This document shows positions 21,964-29,916 of a stretch of DNA of 64,000 bases, piece after piece. The stretch is from positions 1 through 64,000 of the forward strand of contig NZ_JAGGPL010000023.1 of the NCBI RefSeq assembly GCF_018613805.1. The letters are read 5' to 3'. A program made the position numbers and the translations under genes. This DNA is from Arthrobacter sp. ISL-48 (lineage in GTDB: Bacteria > Actinomycetota > Actinomycetes > Actinomycetales > Micrococcaceae). Each line of letters begins with the position of its first letter. The first letter of the stretch is position 1. The notes under the pieces were generated by a model. The model ran no database searches. It saw only the letters and a list, made by a program, of their open reading frames with translations, and was not told the DNA's origin.

Positions 21964-23234
21964 ACCCCGCCGCCCGAAAGATTCAGCGGATTTATCTGAC
22001 GTTGACGCTGGGCAATACCCTTGCTGCCTCATTCATCTGGGGGATCAACACTCTCTTCCTGCTGGATGCCGGGCTCAGCAACCTCGAGGCCTTCGCCGCG
22101 AACGCCTTCTTCACGGCCGGCATGGTGCTGTTCGAGGTGCCCACCGGAGTGGTCGCCGACGGTTGGGGGCGCCGGGTTTCATTCCTCCTTGGCACCGTGA
22201 CACTGTCCGTATCCACCTACCTGTACTACCTGCTCTGGCAGTTTTCCGCTCCGTTCTGGGGCTGGGCCGTGGTGTCGGTATTGCTCGGTCTGGGTTTCAC
22301 CTTCTTCTCGGGTGCAGTCGAGGCCTGGCTTGTCGACGCTTTGCAATTCTCCGGCTATGAAGGCGGGATGGAGAAGGTGTTCGGGCGGGGCCAGATGGTG
22401 TGGGGGTTCGGGGTGCTCGCCGGATCGTTGGCAGGCGGAGTCATCGCGCAGGCCACCAACCTCGGCGTACCGTTTTTGCTGCGTGCGGGCGTCCTGTTGG
22501 TCATGTTCTTGGTCGCGTGGTGGCTCATGCACGATGTCGGTTTCACCCCTGAACGTTCGACGCATCCTCTTCGGGCTACACGTGCCGTACTCTCCGCCTC
22601 GATCGAGAATGGTTTGAAGAACCCGCCGGTACGATACGTGATGCTGGCCGCGCCCTTCAGCGCCAGCGTCGAGCTCTACGTGTTCTACGCCTTGCAGCCG
22701 TACCTGCTTGAGCTCTTCGGCGACCCGCGGGCGTTTTCCATCGCGGGGCTGGCGGCGGCGATCGTGGCCGGGGCGCACCTTGTTGGCGGCTGGCTGGCGC
22801 CACAGGTGCGGGGCCTCGTCCGCAAACGCACCACCGTGTTGATTTTGAGTAGGATCGTGAGCGCCCTGATTCTGGTCGTGATCGGGTTCACCCACGTCTT
22901 CTGGGTGGCCCTGGTGCTGTTGGCGCTCTGGGCTCTCGTCTCCTCTGCGCACCTCCCGGTGCGGCAGGCCTACCTGAACGACATGATCGAATCGAAGCAG
23001 AGGGCCACAGTACTGAGCTTCGATTCACTCATGGGATCCAGCGGGGGCGTGGTGGTGCAGCCGCTGCTGGGCCGTTCGGCCGATGTTTACGGCTACCCTG
23101 CCTCGCTGGCAATCAGCGGCGTGATCGACCTGATCGCGGTGCCCTTCCTGCTGGCCAGCCGCCGCCAGCGCCACCCGGCCGATCAGGCCAACGCGTCGCC
23201 CAGTACCACGAGCGCCGAAACGCCGCTGCCGTAG
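21960..23234 (+). CDS. MFS transporter
   Basis: 424 aa with about twelve membrane helices. Start at ATG 21960, the first residues being MNPAARKIQRIYLTLTLGNT; the GTG at 21924 in the same frame would add 12 unlikely residues. The loop 2-3 motif is GVVADGWGRRVSFLLG, and the acidic residues in VEAWLVDAL recall multidrug and macrolide-type exporters of the group with VxxGxxxxAEAWLVD. The C-terminal 25 residues are polar. It is convergent with the TetR gene, with two bases between the stops. Confidence 0.85.
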   Translation: MNPAARKIQRIYLTLTLGNTLAASFIWGINTLFLLDAGLSNLEAFAANAFFTAGMVLFEVPTGVVADGWGRRVSFLLGTVTLSVSTYLYYLLWQFSAPFWGWAVVSVLLGLGFTFFSGAVEAWLVDALQFSGYEGGMEKVFGRGQMVWGFGVLAGSLAGGVIAQATNLGVPFLLRAGVLLVMFLVAWWLMHDVGFTPERSTHPLRATRAVLSASIENGLKNPPVRYVMLAAPFSASVELYVFYALQPYLLELFGDPRAFSIAGLAAAIVAGAHLVGGWLAPQVRGLVRKRTTVLILSRIVSALILVVIGFTHVFWVALVLLALWALVSSAHLPVRQAYLNDMIESKQRATVLSFDSLMGSSGGVVVQPLLGRSADVYGYPASLAISGVIDLIAVPFLLASRRQRHPADQANASPSTTSAETPLP

Positions 23235-23236
23235 CC

Positions 23237-23833
23237 TCAAGACTCCGGGACGCGCAGGACCCCGACGGCGGCAACCAAGTAAGGTACCGGGTCCGGGTCC
23301 GTCCCCGCGGCCCACTGCATCCAGGCCTCGAACGTTGCGCCGATGTATGCTGCGCACAAGTAGCGGGCGGTATCTTCGCGGACTCCACGCTCCAAAAGAT
23401 GGGATCTGGCCCAATCGCGTTGCGATGCCAGGGCTTCGTAGCTCCTGCTCATCAGTTCGGGATGTTCGGCAATCAGGCGCAGGCGGCCGCGCGTCACGTC
23501 GAGGTCCGGCAGCACAGCGGCGCCCACGATAGCCACCTCGCGCAGCCCTGCCAGGATATCGGCGGAGCTGTGATGAGCGTGAGTTGAATCCAGCACCAAC
23601 GACGAAGCATCGATGACCGGTTCGGTTCCGCCCCAGACCAGGTCCGCCTTGCTGGAGAAGTACCGGTACAGGCTCTTGCGTCCGATCCCTGCCTCGCGTG
23701 CGATGTCCTCCATGGAGGTCTGTTCGTATCCTCGCTCAGCGAAGAGGCGCAGGGCGACACCGGCTACAGCATCCGGATCAATCGTGGCCGGGCGGCCAGT
23801 TGAACGCACTCCGGTGACGTTCTGGTCTTCCAT
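23237..23833 (-). CDS. TetR-family repressor
   Basis: 198 aa from ATG 23833, which has GGAGG seven bases upstream; the earlier ATGs at 23854 and 23839 are badly placed for that ribosome site. Residues 20-65 are the TetR helix-turn-helix (AVAGVALRLFAERGYEQTSM, EDIAREAGIGRKSLYRYFSS). The C-terminal ligand domain is helical and ends in TFEAWMQWAAGTDPDPVP. It is divergent from the SDR gene, with a palindromic operator between them, so it most likely represses the SDR and itself. Confidence 0.9.
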   Translation of the reverse strand: MEDQNVTGVRSTGRPATIDPDAVAGVALRLFAERGYEQTSMEDIAREAGIGRKSLYRYFSSKADLVWGGTEPVIDASSLVLDSTHAHHSSADILAGLREVAIVGAAVLPDLDVTRGRLRLIAEHPELMSRSYEALASQRDWARSHLLERGVREDTARYLCAAYIGATFEAWMQWAAGTDPDPVPYLVAAVGVLRVPES

Positions 23834-23861
23834 CAACATCCCTCCAGTATTCATGCTTCCA

Positions 23862-23882
23862 TAATGACACAGAGTGTCATAA
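23862..23882. promoter_or_regulatory. TetR operator between 23833 and 23923
   Basis: ATGACAC-AGA-GTGTCAT is a perfect 7-3-7 palindrome at 23864-23880, nearly symmetrical one or two bases further out. Its position between the divergent TetR and SDR genes is typical of TetR sites. Confidence 0.8.
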
Positions 23883-23922
23883 GCTGGATAGCACTATCGA
23901 CAGCAACGTCTGGAAGGACATC

Positions 23923-24702
23923 ATGGGCAACGAAACTGGGTGGCAAGAAGTCACAAGTGCTGACCGCTTTGCTGGAAAGACCGCCATCGTCACGGGCGCG
24001 GCCTCGGGCATCGGCCAGGCCACCGCACTACGCATCGCCAAGGAGGGCGGCAGGGTCATCGCGGCCGACATCAGCAAGGAACGCCTCGATGATTTCGTTG
24101 CCCAGAACGGCAGCCTGGATCTGGTGGCCGTGGCGGGCGACATCTCCACGGAGGAGACGGTCGCCGCCGTCGTGGCTGCTGCCGGCGGACGTGTGGACGC
24201 GCTCGCGAATGTCGCGGGCATTATGGATAACTTCGCCCCCATCCACGAGGTGGATGATGAGCGGTGGGAGCGGGTCTTCCGGATCAACGTCACGGCCCTC
24301 ATGCGCCTCACCCGCGCCGTGGTGCCGCTCATGCTCGAAGCAGGCAGCGGGTCAGTGGTAAACGTCGCGTCCGAGGCCGGCCTGCGCGGTTCCGCCGCCG
24401 GGGCCGCCTACACAGCGTCCAAGCACGCCGTCATCGGCCTGACCAAGAACTCGGCCGTGATCTACGGGCCTAAGGGACTGCGCTTCAACGCCGTTGCTCC
24501 TGGCCCCACCATGACCGGCATTGTTGCGAACTGGGGATCCCAGATGGCGGCCGAACGCCTCGGTCCACTGATGCAGGCCAACGTCCCCACACCCGCTACC
24601 GCCGCGCAGCTCGCCGCCTCCATCACGTTCCTGCTTAGCGACGACGGCACCAATGTCAACGGCGCTATCCTCGCGTCCGACGGCGGCTGGTCGGCACTGT
24701 AG
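23923..24702 (+). CDS. Short-chain dehydrogenase/reductase
   Basis: 259 aa classical SDR using NAD(P)H. TGAASGIGQATAL is the cofactor glycine motif (residues 25-32), with NVAG (NNAG-like) after the fourth strand, catalytic Ser in VNVASEAG, and YTASK giving the catalytic Tyr and Lys. The C-terminus is the usual VNGAILASDGGWSAL. AAGGA lies five bases before the ATG. The substrate is unknown. It is controlled by the divergent TetR protein, which suggests inducible handling of a small alcohol or ketone. Confidence 0.92.
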   Translation: MGNETGWQEVTSADRFAGKTAIVTGAASGIGQATALRIAKEGGRVIAADISKERLDDFVAQNGSLDLVAVAGDISTEETVAAVVAAAGGRVDALANVAGIMDNFAPIHEVDDERWERVFRINVTALMRLTRAVVPLMLEAGSGSVVNVASEAGLRGSAAGAAYTASKHAVIGLTKNSAVIYGPKGLRFNAVAPGPTMTGIVANWGSQMAAERLGPLMQANVPTPATAAQLAASITFLLSDDGTNVNGAILASDGGWSAL

Positions 24703-24716
24703 GGGAGGGACCTGCA

Positions 24717-25469
24717 TCAGTGCAGCGGGGCCGGGCGGACGCGGACGGGTGCGAGAACGGCAATGATCATGACAGCGGTAATGGAGCCGGCCGCCATGAT
24801 GGAGGCCAGGACAAGGATCTGGAAGCGCCCTGCCTCCAACGGTGAAATCCCTCCAAAAATTGCTCCGACGAAGGCCCCGGGCAACGTGACCAATCCTGTT
24901 GTCTTGGTCTGATCCGTCGACGGGATAAGAGCTGAATACACGGCACCCCGCGCCAAATCCCGGGTAGATTGCCTCGGCGAGGCGCCGAGGGCGAGCCACC
25001 CCTCGATCTCGTCCCAGCGATCGATAACCGATTCTGTAAAGCGTCGACCCGCCAGCGTCGCGATCGTCATCGCGTTTCCGATGATGATGCCGCCCATCGC
25101 CAGGGCGTAGCGCGGGGTGAAAGGGATCGCGCCGGTGACAAAAATGATCGCCAAAGTGACTGCGATGCTTGCCGCCATGGAACTGCTGACGAGTGCGAAG
25201 CTTTTCCAGCTCCACACCACGCGGCGGGTGGCAGTTACAGCGGCAACGGTGAACATGATCAACAGTGCGAGGGCGACGAATGCGGGGCTTGTGATGACGC
25301 CGCTGAGGATCACGCTGATAAGGGCGAGCTGGGCGGCCCCGCGCAGGATTGCCAGTCCAGGAGCCCGGATATGCTGAGCCCTAAAACCCCACAGGACTGA
25401 AACAGTCACAGCCACGAGGAGACCGACGCTTACCAAGGTCGGAACGAAGGCAGCCAACTCAGTCATCAT
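24717..25469 (-). CDS. fetB: FetB-like (UPF0014) ABC transporter permease
   Basis: 250 aa membrane protein with about seven hydrophobic helices. IIIGNAMTIATLAGRRF and RWDEIEGWLALGASPRQSTR match the cytoplasmic coupling segment of the UPF0014/FetB family, and TTGLVTLPGAFVGAIFGGISP is its best-conserved block. FetAB of E. coli exports iron and helps against peroxide stress. No ATPase partner (FetA) is adjacent, so the ATP-binding subunit must be encoded elsewhere or the protein works otherwise. Start at ATG 25469 or 25466. Confidence 0.85.
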   Translation of the reverse strand: MMTELAAFVPTLVSVGLLVAVTVSVLWGFRAQHIRAPGLAILRGAAQLALISVILSGVITSPAFVALALLIMFTVAAVTATRRVVWSWKSFALVSSSMAASIAVTLAIIFVTGAIPFTPRYALAMGGIIIGNAMTIATLAGRRFTESVIDRWDEIEGWLALGASPRQSTRDLARGAVYSALIPSTDQTKTTGLVTLPGAFVGAIFGGISPLEAGRFQILVLASIMAAGSITAVMIIAVLAPVRVRPAPLH

Positions 25470-25530
25470 GTCAGCCTATCGGCGGACCCACTCAGCAACA
25501 CGGAAATTTCGAAGACCTGGCGTATCCGTG

Positions 25531-26379
25531 TCAGTAGAGGAAGATGTCTATCCACTCGCGGTTATGGGCATGGACAAGAACCAGGAACAGGACCAGATCG
25601 AAGAGCAGGTGGACGCACACGATGTAGGCGAGGGATTTGGTCACGGTGAAGAGCCGCGCCTGGAGCAGTGCAAAGGGAAAGATGAAGAAGGGTGCCCAGG
25701 CATGGAATCCCAGTTCCCATAGGAATGACGTGAAAAGCACGGCCTGCAGCACGTTGGCCTGCCAGTCTGGAAGGTGCCTGCGCAGTAGGGTGAACGCGGT
25801 GCAGATGAAGAAGAGTTCGTCCCAGATTCCCAGGGCATTCGTCCCCAGGAAGAGGCGGCCGATGCCGTCGGGATGGCTGACTGCGGGCCAGTTGGCGTAG
25901 ACGCCGGTCCGGATCATATAGACAGGCAGCACCGCATACCCAAGCACCAGGACTGCGGGCAGGTACCACTTTTCACCAAGGGTCCACCGCTGGCCGGTCC
26001 TGATGGGGTACCTGATGGCATGTTCTTTGGTAATGAATCGTGAGACTCCGTAGGGGACCCCGACAGCCACAATCATGGCCGTTCCCATGACCAGCATGTG
26101 CTCTGTGCTGATATCTGTGGTGATGGGGACGGCGCTCATGGCTGTCAGGCCAACCGCGATCAGGGCCAGGTCCGTAAAGAGTCGGCGGCTGATGGTTCCC
26201 GCGAGGGCCAGGGCAGCCCCCAGCAGGATGAAGCCGCTCAGGCGGTCCTCAAGCACGAAAAGGATGAAGCCCGATGCTGACAGCAACGCGGCCGGGATCA
26301 GGCACAGCGACGTGCTGCCGGATGGCTTCCCTGTTCCGCGTGCCCGGGCCACGGACTCCGCTTTGAATTGCTGGCTCAT
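25531..26379 (-). CDS. CPBP-like intramembrane protease homologue
   Basis: 282 aa from ATG 26379, with about eight hydrophobic segments. The C-terminal half has the CPBP layout: IWDELFFICTAFTLLRRHLP stands where family members have the EExxxR motif, and HLLFDLVLF where they have the distal His and Asp/Asn. The first motif is degenerate: one Glu is Asp and the usual Arg is missing. Protease activity is therefore uncertain, and the protein may be an inactive relative. The upstream gap to the sigma-factor gene at 26633 is about 250 bases of non-coding sequence. Confidence 0.65.
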   Translation of the reverse strand: MSQQFKAESVARARGTGKPSGSTSLCLIPAALLSASGFILFVLEDRLSGFILLGAALALAGTISRRLFTDLALIAVGLTAMSAVPITTDISTEHMLVMGTAMIVAVGVPYGVSRFITKEHAIRYPIRTGQRWTLGEKWYLPAVLVLGYAVLPVYMIRTGVYANWPAVSHPDGIGRLFLGTNALGIWDELFFICTAFTLLRRHLPDWQANVLQAVLFTSFLWELGFHAWAPFFIFPFALLQARLFTVTKSLAYIVCVHLLFDLVLFLVLVHAHNREWIDIFLY

Positions 26380-26632
26380 GCTGGGCCCCCGGCGATCGCA
26401 CTCGGGTTGGCGTTTCTGGATGATTGCGAACCAGTTTACTTGCTGCGGCGGCATCGGGAAATGAATGTATACCGGGGGCACCGGAGAAGAACCCTGCCTG
26501 TTCGTGCCCGCGACCGCCTCAGGTTTTTCCAACCCTTGTTTTTTTCACGTCATGAAACACGCGTTCGCTGGGTATACGGGGCAGGAGTGCTTCTTAGCTC
26601 GCAGTTGTGGATCAGGGACAGGATGACTGGCA

Positions 26633-27331
26633 GTGGAAACAGTGGGTGGAGTGGTACCGGGGGAGGGAAGCCGCTTTTTTGGCTCCGGGGATGAGACGGG
26701 TGTTCCCGAACAGCGCGTTCATGGTTCCCTGTCGGCGGACCGGCTGCGCGAGTGGGGTCCGGATACGGACCTGATTCGCGGGGTCAGGGTTGGCGACGCG
26801 GCGGCGATGGCAGTGCTCTACGAGCGGCATCGGGATCAGGCGCTGAAGTTCGCGCGGGCCTTGATGTCCAGCTCCGAGGACGCCGAGGACGTCCTTCACG
26901 AGGCGTTTGCCAAGGCAGTCAGCGCTATACGTAACGGCTATGGCCCCACGGATATGTTCGGACCGTACCTGAGCACATGTGTGCGATCGGCAGCGAACTC
27001 GGTGTGGACAAAGCAGGCCCGGGAGAGGCCTGCCGTGTCCGAAGAATTGGATCCGGGCCCAGTGGAAGACGTAAGCCTGGAACGCGTGCTGTCTGTGTTT
27101 GAGCACGACGATATTGCGGCAGCCATGCGGACTTTGCCGGAGCGGTGGCGGACGGTCCTATGGCGTGCAGAAGTGATGGGAGAACCTCCGCGGGTCATTG
27201 CCCCGCTGCTGGGCATTGAACCAAATGCGGTATCGGCGTTACTGATCCGCGCTCGGGCCGGGCTCCGTGCCGCCTATGATCTCCGCACGGCCTCAACGGA
27301 TGGCGCTGGCGAAAAGGGTGAGTTCAATTAG
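26633..27331 (+). CDS. ECF-type sigma factor, paralogue 1
   Basis: About 232 aa. Sigma region 2 lies at residues 55-110 (AAMAVLYERHRDQALKFARA, DAEDVLHEAFAKAVSAI, where the DAED block contacts the -10 element and core RNA polymerase). Sigma region 4 lies at about 165-215 (MRTLPERWRTVLWRAEVMGE, GIEPNAVSALLIRARAGLRA). It is closely similar to the sigma factor at 39493 (long identical blocks such as LYERHRD and AEDVLHEAFAK). It lacks an attached anti-sigma domain and ends shortly after region 4. GTG 26633 is the start that keeps all the sequence; the real start may be later. It opens the surface-protein region. Confidence 0.85.
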   Translation: METVGGVVPGEGSRFFGSGDETGVPEQRVHGSLSADRLREWGPDTDLIRGVRVGDAAAMAVLYERHRDQALKFARALMSSSEDAEDVLHEAFAKAVSAIRNGYGPTDMFGPYLSTCVRSAANSVWTKQARERPAVSEELDPGPVEDVSLERVLSVFEHDDIAAAMRTLPERWRTVLWRAEVMGEPPRVIAPLLGIEPNAVSALLIRARAGLRAAYDLRTASTDGAGEKGEFN

Positions 27332-27395
27332 CGCACGGCGCTGCGGGCCGGGCACTGCGGGCAGCCTCGGCCAAGGAGGGGATGGTGGCATTGAC

Positions 27396-27593
27396 GTGCC
27401 GTTGCTGCAGGAGCAGTTGCAGGAGTTGGCCGCCCGGTATGTGGCGTACAGGGAGGCGTTGTCGGGGCCGTTCGATCCCATCAGGACTTTGGGACTTACA
27501 GGGGACATCCTCGCCTCAGTACGCCATATTCTCGCAGCTACTGGGCACGATGCCGAGGATTGCCCGGTCAATAACGGAAAGGCGCTGCAGTGA
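27396..27593 (+). CDS. Small protein, unrecognised family, member A (about 65 aa)
   Basis: Between two sigma-factor genes. Frame chosen because LAARYVAYREALSGPFDPIR and GLTGDILASVRHIL align with members B (29281) and C (29534): a helix with AYREA, then GPxDP, then an L-x-TG-x-x-L-x-S/AV helix. The start is uncertain: GTG 27396 is the first standard start, but AAGGAGG at 27373-27379 would better suit an ATT at 27390. Two amphipathic helices are predicted by eye, with no membrane segment. The function is unknown; its position between sigma genes suggests a regulatory partner. Confidence 0.6.
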   Translation: MPLLQEQLQELAARYVAYREALSGPFDPIRTLGLTGDILASVRHILAATGHDAEDCPVNNGKALQ

Positions 27594-27721
27594 TCGACAA
27601 CACCCCATCGTCTGCATATCGGAGCAGTTCTGCTCTTGCGGTTGCATACCTGGCCTGTCCGCGTCACGATTCAGTGGATTCCGGGTTAACATGAGCCAGC
27701 TGTTTTGCCTGCTGGGAATGG

Positions 27722-29143
27722 GTGTTTGGGGCGTCGGATGAGGGGTTCAGGATCAATACAACGGAGATTTCGGATGAGGATCTCATCCGTTCCTACCGCA
27801 CGGGGGACAGCCTTGCCTTGGAAACCCTCTACAGCAGGCACCACCAGGCCGGTCTGAAATATGCCCGCCGCCTCATGGCGAACAAGGCTGACGCAGAAGA
27901 TGTGGCACAGGAGGCGTTCCTTAAAGTAGCTGCAGCAATGATGCGAGGCAACGGACCGGAGATAGCATTTAGGCCTTACCTGTTGCGGGCGGTGCGCACC
28001 GCAGCGGCCGACCGGTGGGGAAAGCAGGCCAAGGAGACACCGACCGACGATACCGGCGATACACCGGTCGAAGATGCTTCCCTGGCCTCGCTGCTGGAGC
28101 GTGAAGACCCCGGGCTCGTGATGAAAGCGTTCCAGTCATTGCCCGTTCGGTGGATGACCGCCTTGTGGCATGCGGAGGTGGAAAGGGAGCCCCCACGAAG
28201 GATCGCCCCTATCTTGGGCATTGAACCAGCTGCCGTCTCTGCCCTGCTTTTGAGGGCCAGGAAGGGGCTCAGGGAGGCTTATCTCACCGCCTACGCAGAG
28301 GCTCCTCCCCGCACCGAGTGCGAACCGACTTTTCCGTATCTGGCAGCCACAGTCCTCGGCACGAGCTCTGCCCGGGACCGCCGGAAAGTAAAGGAACACG
28401 CCCGCGGCTGTGACGACTGCGCCAAGGTCCTGGCTGAACTTACCGACGTCGGAGCGACAATGCGGGCGATACTCGCTCCACTGATCCTGGTTCCGTCCGG
28501 CGTTGTCCTTCCTGGTCTCCGGGTTCTCCCCAAAACTGGCATGTCAACAACACAGGCAGCGGTATTGACCGCGGCGGCGGTCCTCATCGCTGCTGTACCA
28601 GTAGCCGCAGCAGGCGGCTTGGCCCTGATCGGCCAATCCACACCTGTTCCGCCCCTCACAGCCCAATCGACGGACTGGAGCGTTCCTTCACAACAGCCGG
28701 CCCAACTTCCGGCTGAAACCGCTACAGCGGCCCCTGCACAGGGGGAAACCGCTGTGGCGCAGGCAGCGGCGGCCACCAAGGCAACGGCCGCACCCGATCA
28801 GAGCCCTCCTTTAGCGCCCGGCACCTCGCAGCAATGGGTCGCCGGAAGTGCTCCTGGCGGGCCAATACAGGCAGGGGATTCGCCCGCGCTGGCCGCGCAG
28901 CAGAGTAGGGCCGGGGCTGCTCTGACTCCCGGAGCAACGCTGGCTCCCGCCTTACCGTCCGCTCCTGTTCACGACCCCCCTCTGGGGACTCAACCGAGTA
29001 CGCCGACGGCAACTCCAACGGCCGTCCCGACGTACAGCCCGACAGCGCAAGCCACGGCAACAGCAACGCCCACGTCCATCCAGACCCAACCGCCGGCAGG
29101 ACCAAGGTGCACTGTGTTCGTGCTCATTTGTCTGACCGGTTAG
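27722..29143 (+). CDS. ECF sigma factor fused to anti-sigma zinc domain, membrane helix and extracellular tail
   Basis: 473 aa. Residues 20-105 are sigma region 2 (RRLMANKADAEDVAQEAFLK) and about 135-190 region 4 (GIEPAAVSALLLRARKGLRE). Residues 226-233 read HARGCDDC, the HxxxCxxC zinc motif of ZAS anti-sigma factors. A hydrophobic helix follows at 276-303 (AAVLTAAAVLIAAVPVAAAG), and residues 304-473 form a Pro/Ala/Thr-rich tail, predicted to face outward. Such sigma/anti-sigma fusions are known in some actinobacterial ECF groups, where the sigma part is released by proteolysis or held at the membrane. The start at GTG 27722 is tentative. It lies 5' of the two large surface proteins it may control. 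Confidence 0.85.
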   Translation: MFGASDEGFRINTTEISDEDLIRSYRTGDSLALETLYSRHHQAGLKYARRLMANKADAEDVAQEAFLKVAAAMMRGNGPEIAFRPYLLRAVRTAAADRWGKQAKETPTDDTGDTPVEDASLASLLEREDPGLVMKAFQSLPVRWMTALWHAEVEREPPRRIAPILGIEPAAVSALLLRARKGLREAYLTAYAEAPPRTECEPTFPYLAATVLGTSSARDRRKVKEHARGCDDCAKVLAELTDVGATMRAILAPLILVPSGVVLPGLRVLPKTGMSTTQAAVLTAAAVLIAAVPVAAAGGLALIGQSTPVPPLTAQSTDWSVPSQQPAQLPAETATAAPAQGETAVAQAAAATKATAAPDQSPPLAPGTSQQWVAGSAPGGPIQAGDSPALAAQQSRAGAALTPGATLAPALPSAPVHDPPLGTQPSTPTATPTAVPTYSPTAQATATATPTSIQTQPPAGPRCTVFVLICLTG

Positions 29144-29280
29144 GCATCAGCTGTCCAGGCCGGCGCGGGCTGTCTTCACCTCCCCCGCAGTCGGGAAACA
29201 CCCAGTCAGTTCACAGGTTGGGAGATGCCCCTGTAGTATTTTGATTTAGTCAGCATGCGTATCAATTTGAGGTGCTTGGA

Positions 29281-29514
29281 ATGCCCGAAGGATCAAGCGG
29301 GCGGCTCGCCGTTTCGGTGGGTCAACAGGAATACGAACGTCTTACCGCTTCATGGGCGGCCTACCGGGAGGCGGTCGAACCGCTGGCCGGTCCCATTGAC
29401 CCTGTCCTCGCGATGCAACGTTCCGGTGTTGTTCTCCGGTCGGTAGAAAAGTTCCTTGGCACGGTGACGATTGACCGGGAGACCGAGGCAGAAGACGGCA
29501 CCGCGGGGGAGTAG
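29281..29514 (+). CDS. Small protein, unrecognised family, member B (77 aa)
   Basis: ATG 29281 with GAGG about eight bases upstream; GTG 29272 is an alternative. YERLTASWAAYREAVEPLAG, PIDPVLAMQRSGVV and LRSVEKFLGT match members A (27396) and C (29534). The N-terminus is variable and the C-terminus acidic. It follows the sigma/anti-sigma fusion gene, after a gap of about 140 bases that shows nothing special. It converges with member C, with 19 bases between them. Confidence 0.7.
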   Translation: MPEGSSGRLAVSVGQQEYERLTASWAAYREAVEPLAGPIDPVLAMQRSGVVLRSVEKFLGTVTIDRETEAEDGTAGE

Positions 29515-29533
29515 GGACCAGCGGCAAGCCTGC

Positions 29534-29770
29534 TCAGGGGACTGAGTGGTCGCCAATCTGTTCGGAGGTGATCACATCCCCGACGGCGTGCAAGAGTGCA
29601 CCGGTGCGGTTGAGGGCCTCGACAAGATCGATGGGCCCATTGTCCGGGTCGGTCGCGGAGCAGTACTCGGACCAGTGGCGCTTGAGCCGCCCAATCTGCA
29701 GGGCTCCGACGGCGACAGTCGGCACCATCGTGTCGTGGATATTCACCGTCTGGTCCTTTATTTTCGTCAT
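29534..29770 (-). CDS. Small protein, unrecognised family, member C (78 aa)
   Basis: ATG 29770. LQIGRLKRHWSEYCSATDPD, NGPIDLVEALNRTGALLHAV aligns with members A and B (W-x-x-Y, GPID, ALxRTGxxLxxV). The N-terminal 20 residues are polar and differ from B. No membrane helix. Because all three members sit among sigma factors and LAXTG surface proteins, they are probably accessory parts of the same system, but nothing in the sequence gives a biochemical role. Confidence 0.7.
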   Translation of the reverse strand: MTKIKDQTVNIHDTMVPTVAVGALQIGRLKRHWSEYCSATDPDNGPIDLVEALNRTGALLHAVGDVITSEQIGDHSVP

Positions 29771-29832
29771 GCCTGGCTAACCAGTTGGAGAAGCTTTCGT
29801 GACGCTCATTTCGCTTGTTGTACGGCAAAAGT

Positions 29833-29872
29833 CAGGCCCGGTCTGACCGCACGTGGCGGTCAGGCCGGGCCT
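29833..29872 (-). terminator. Terminator hairpin of the first surface-protein gene
   Basis: CAGGCCCGGTCTGACCGC and GCGGTCAGGCCGGGCCTG form a long, nearly perfect stem with a loop of a few bases, 45 bases beyond the stop of the gene at 29917. Confidence 0.8.
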
Positions 29873-29916
29873 GGATCTCTTCGGGAGCTGGTTCCGGTTT
29901 TAGTGGGTTTGTTGTG

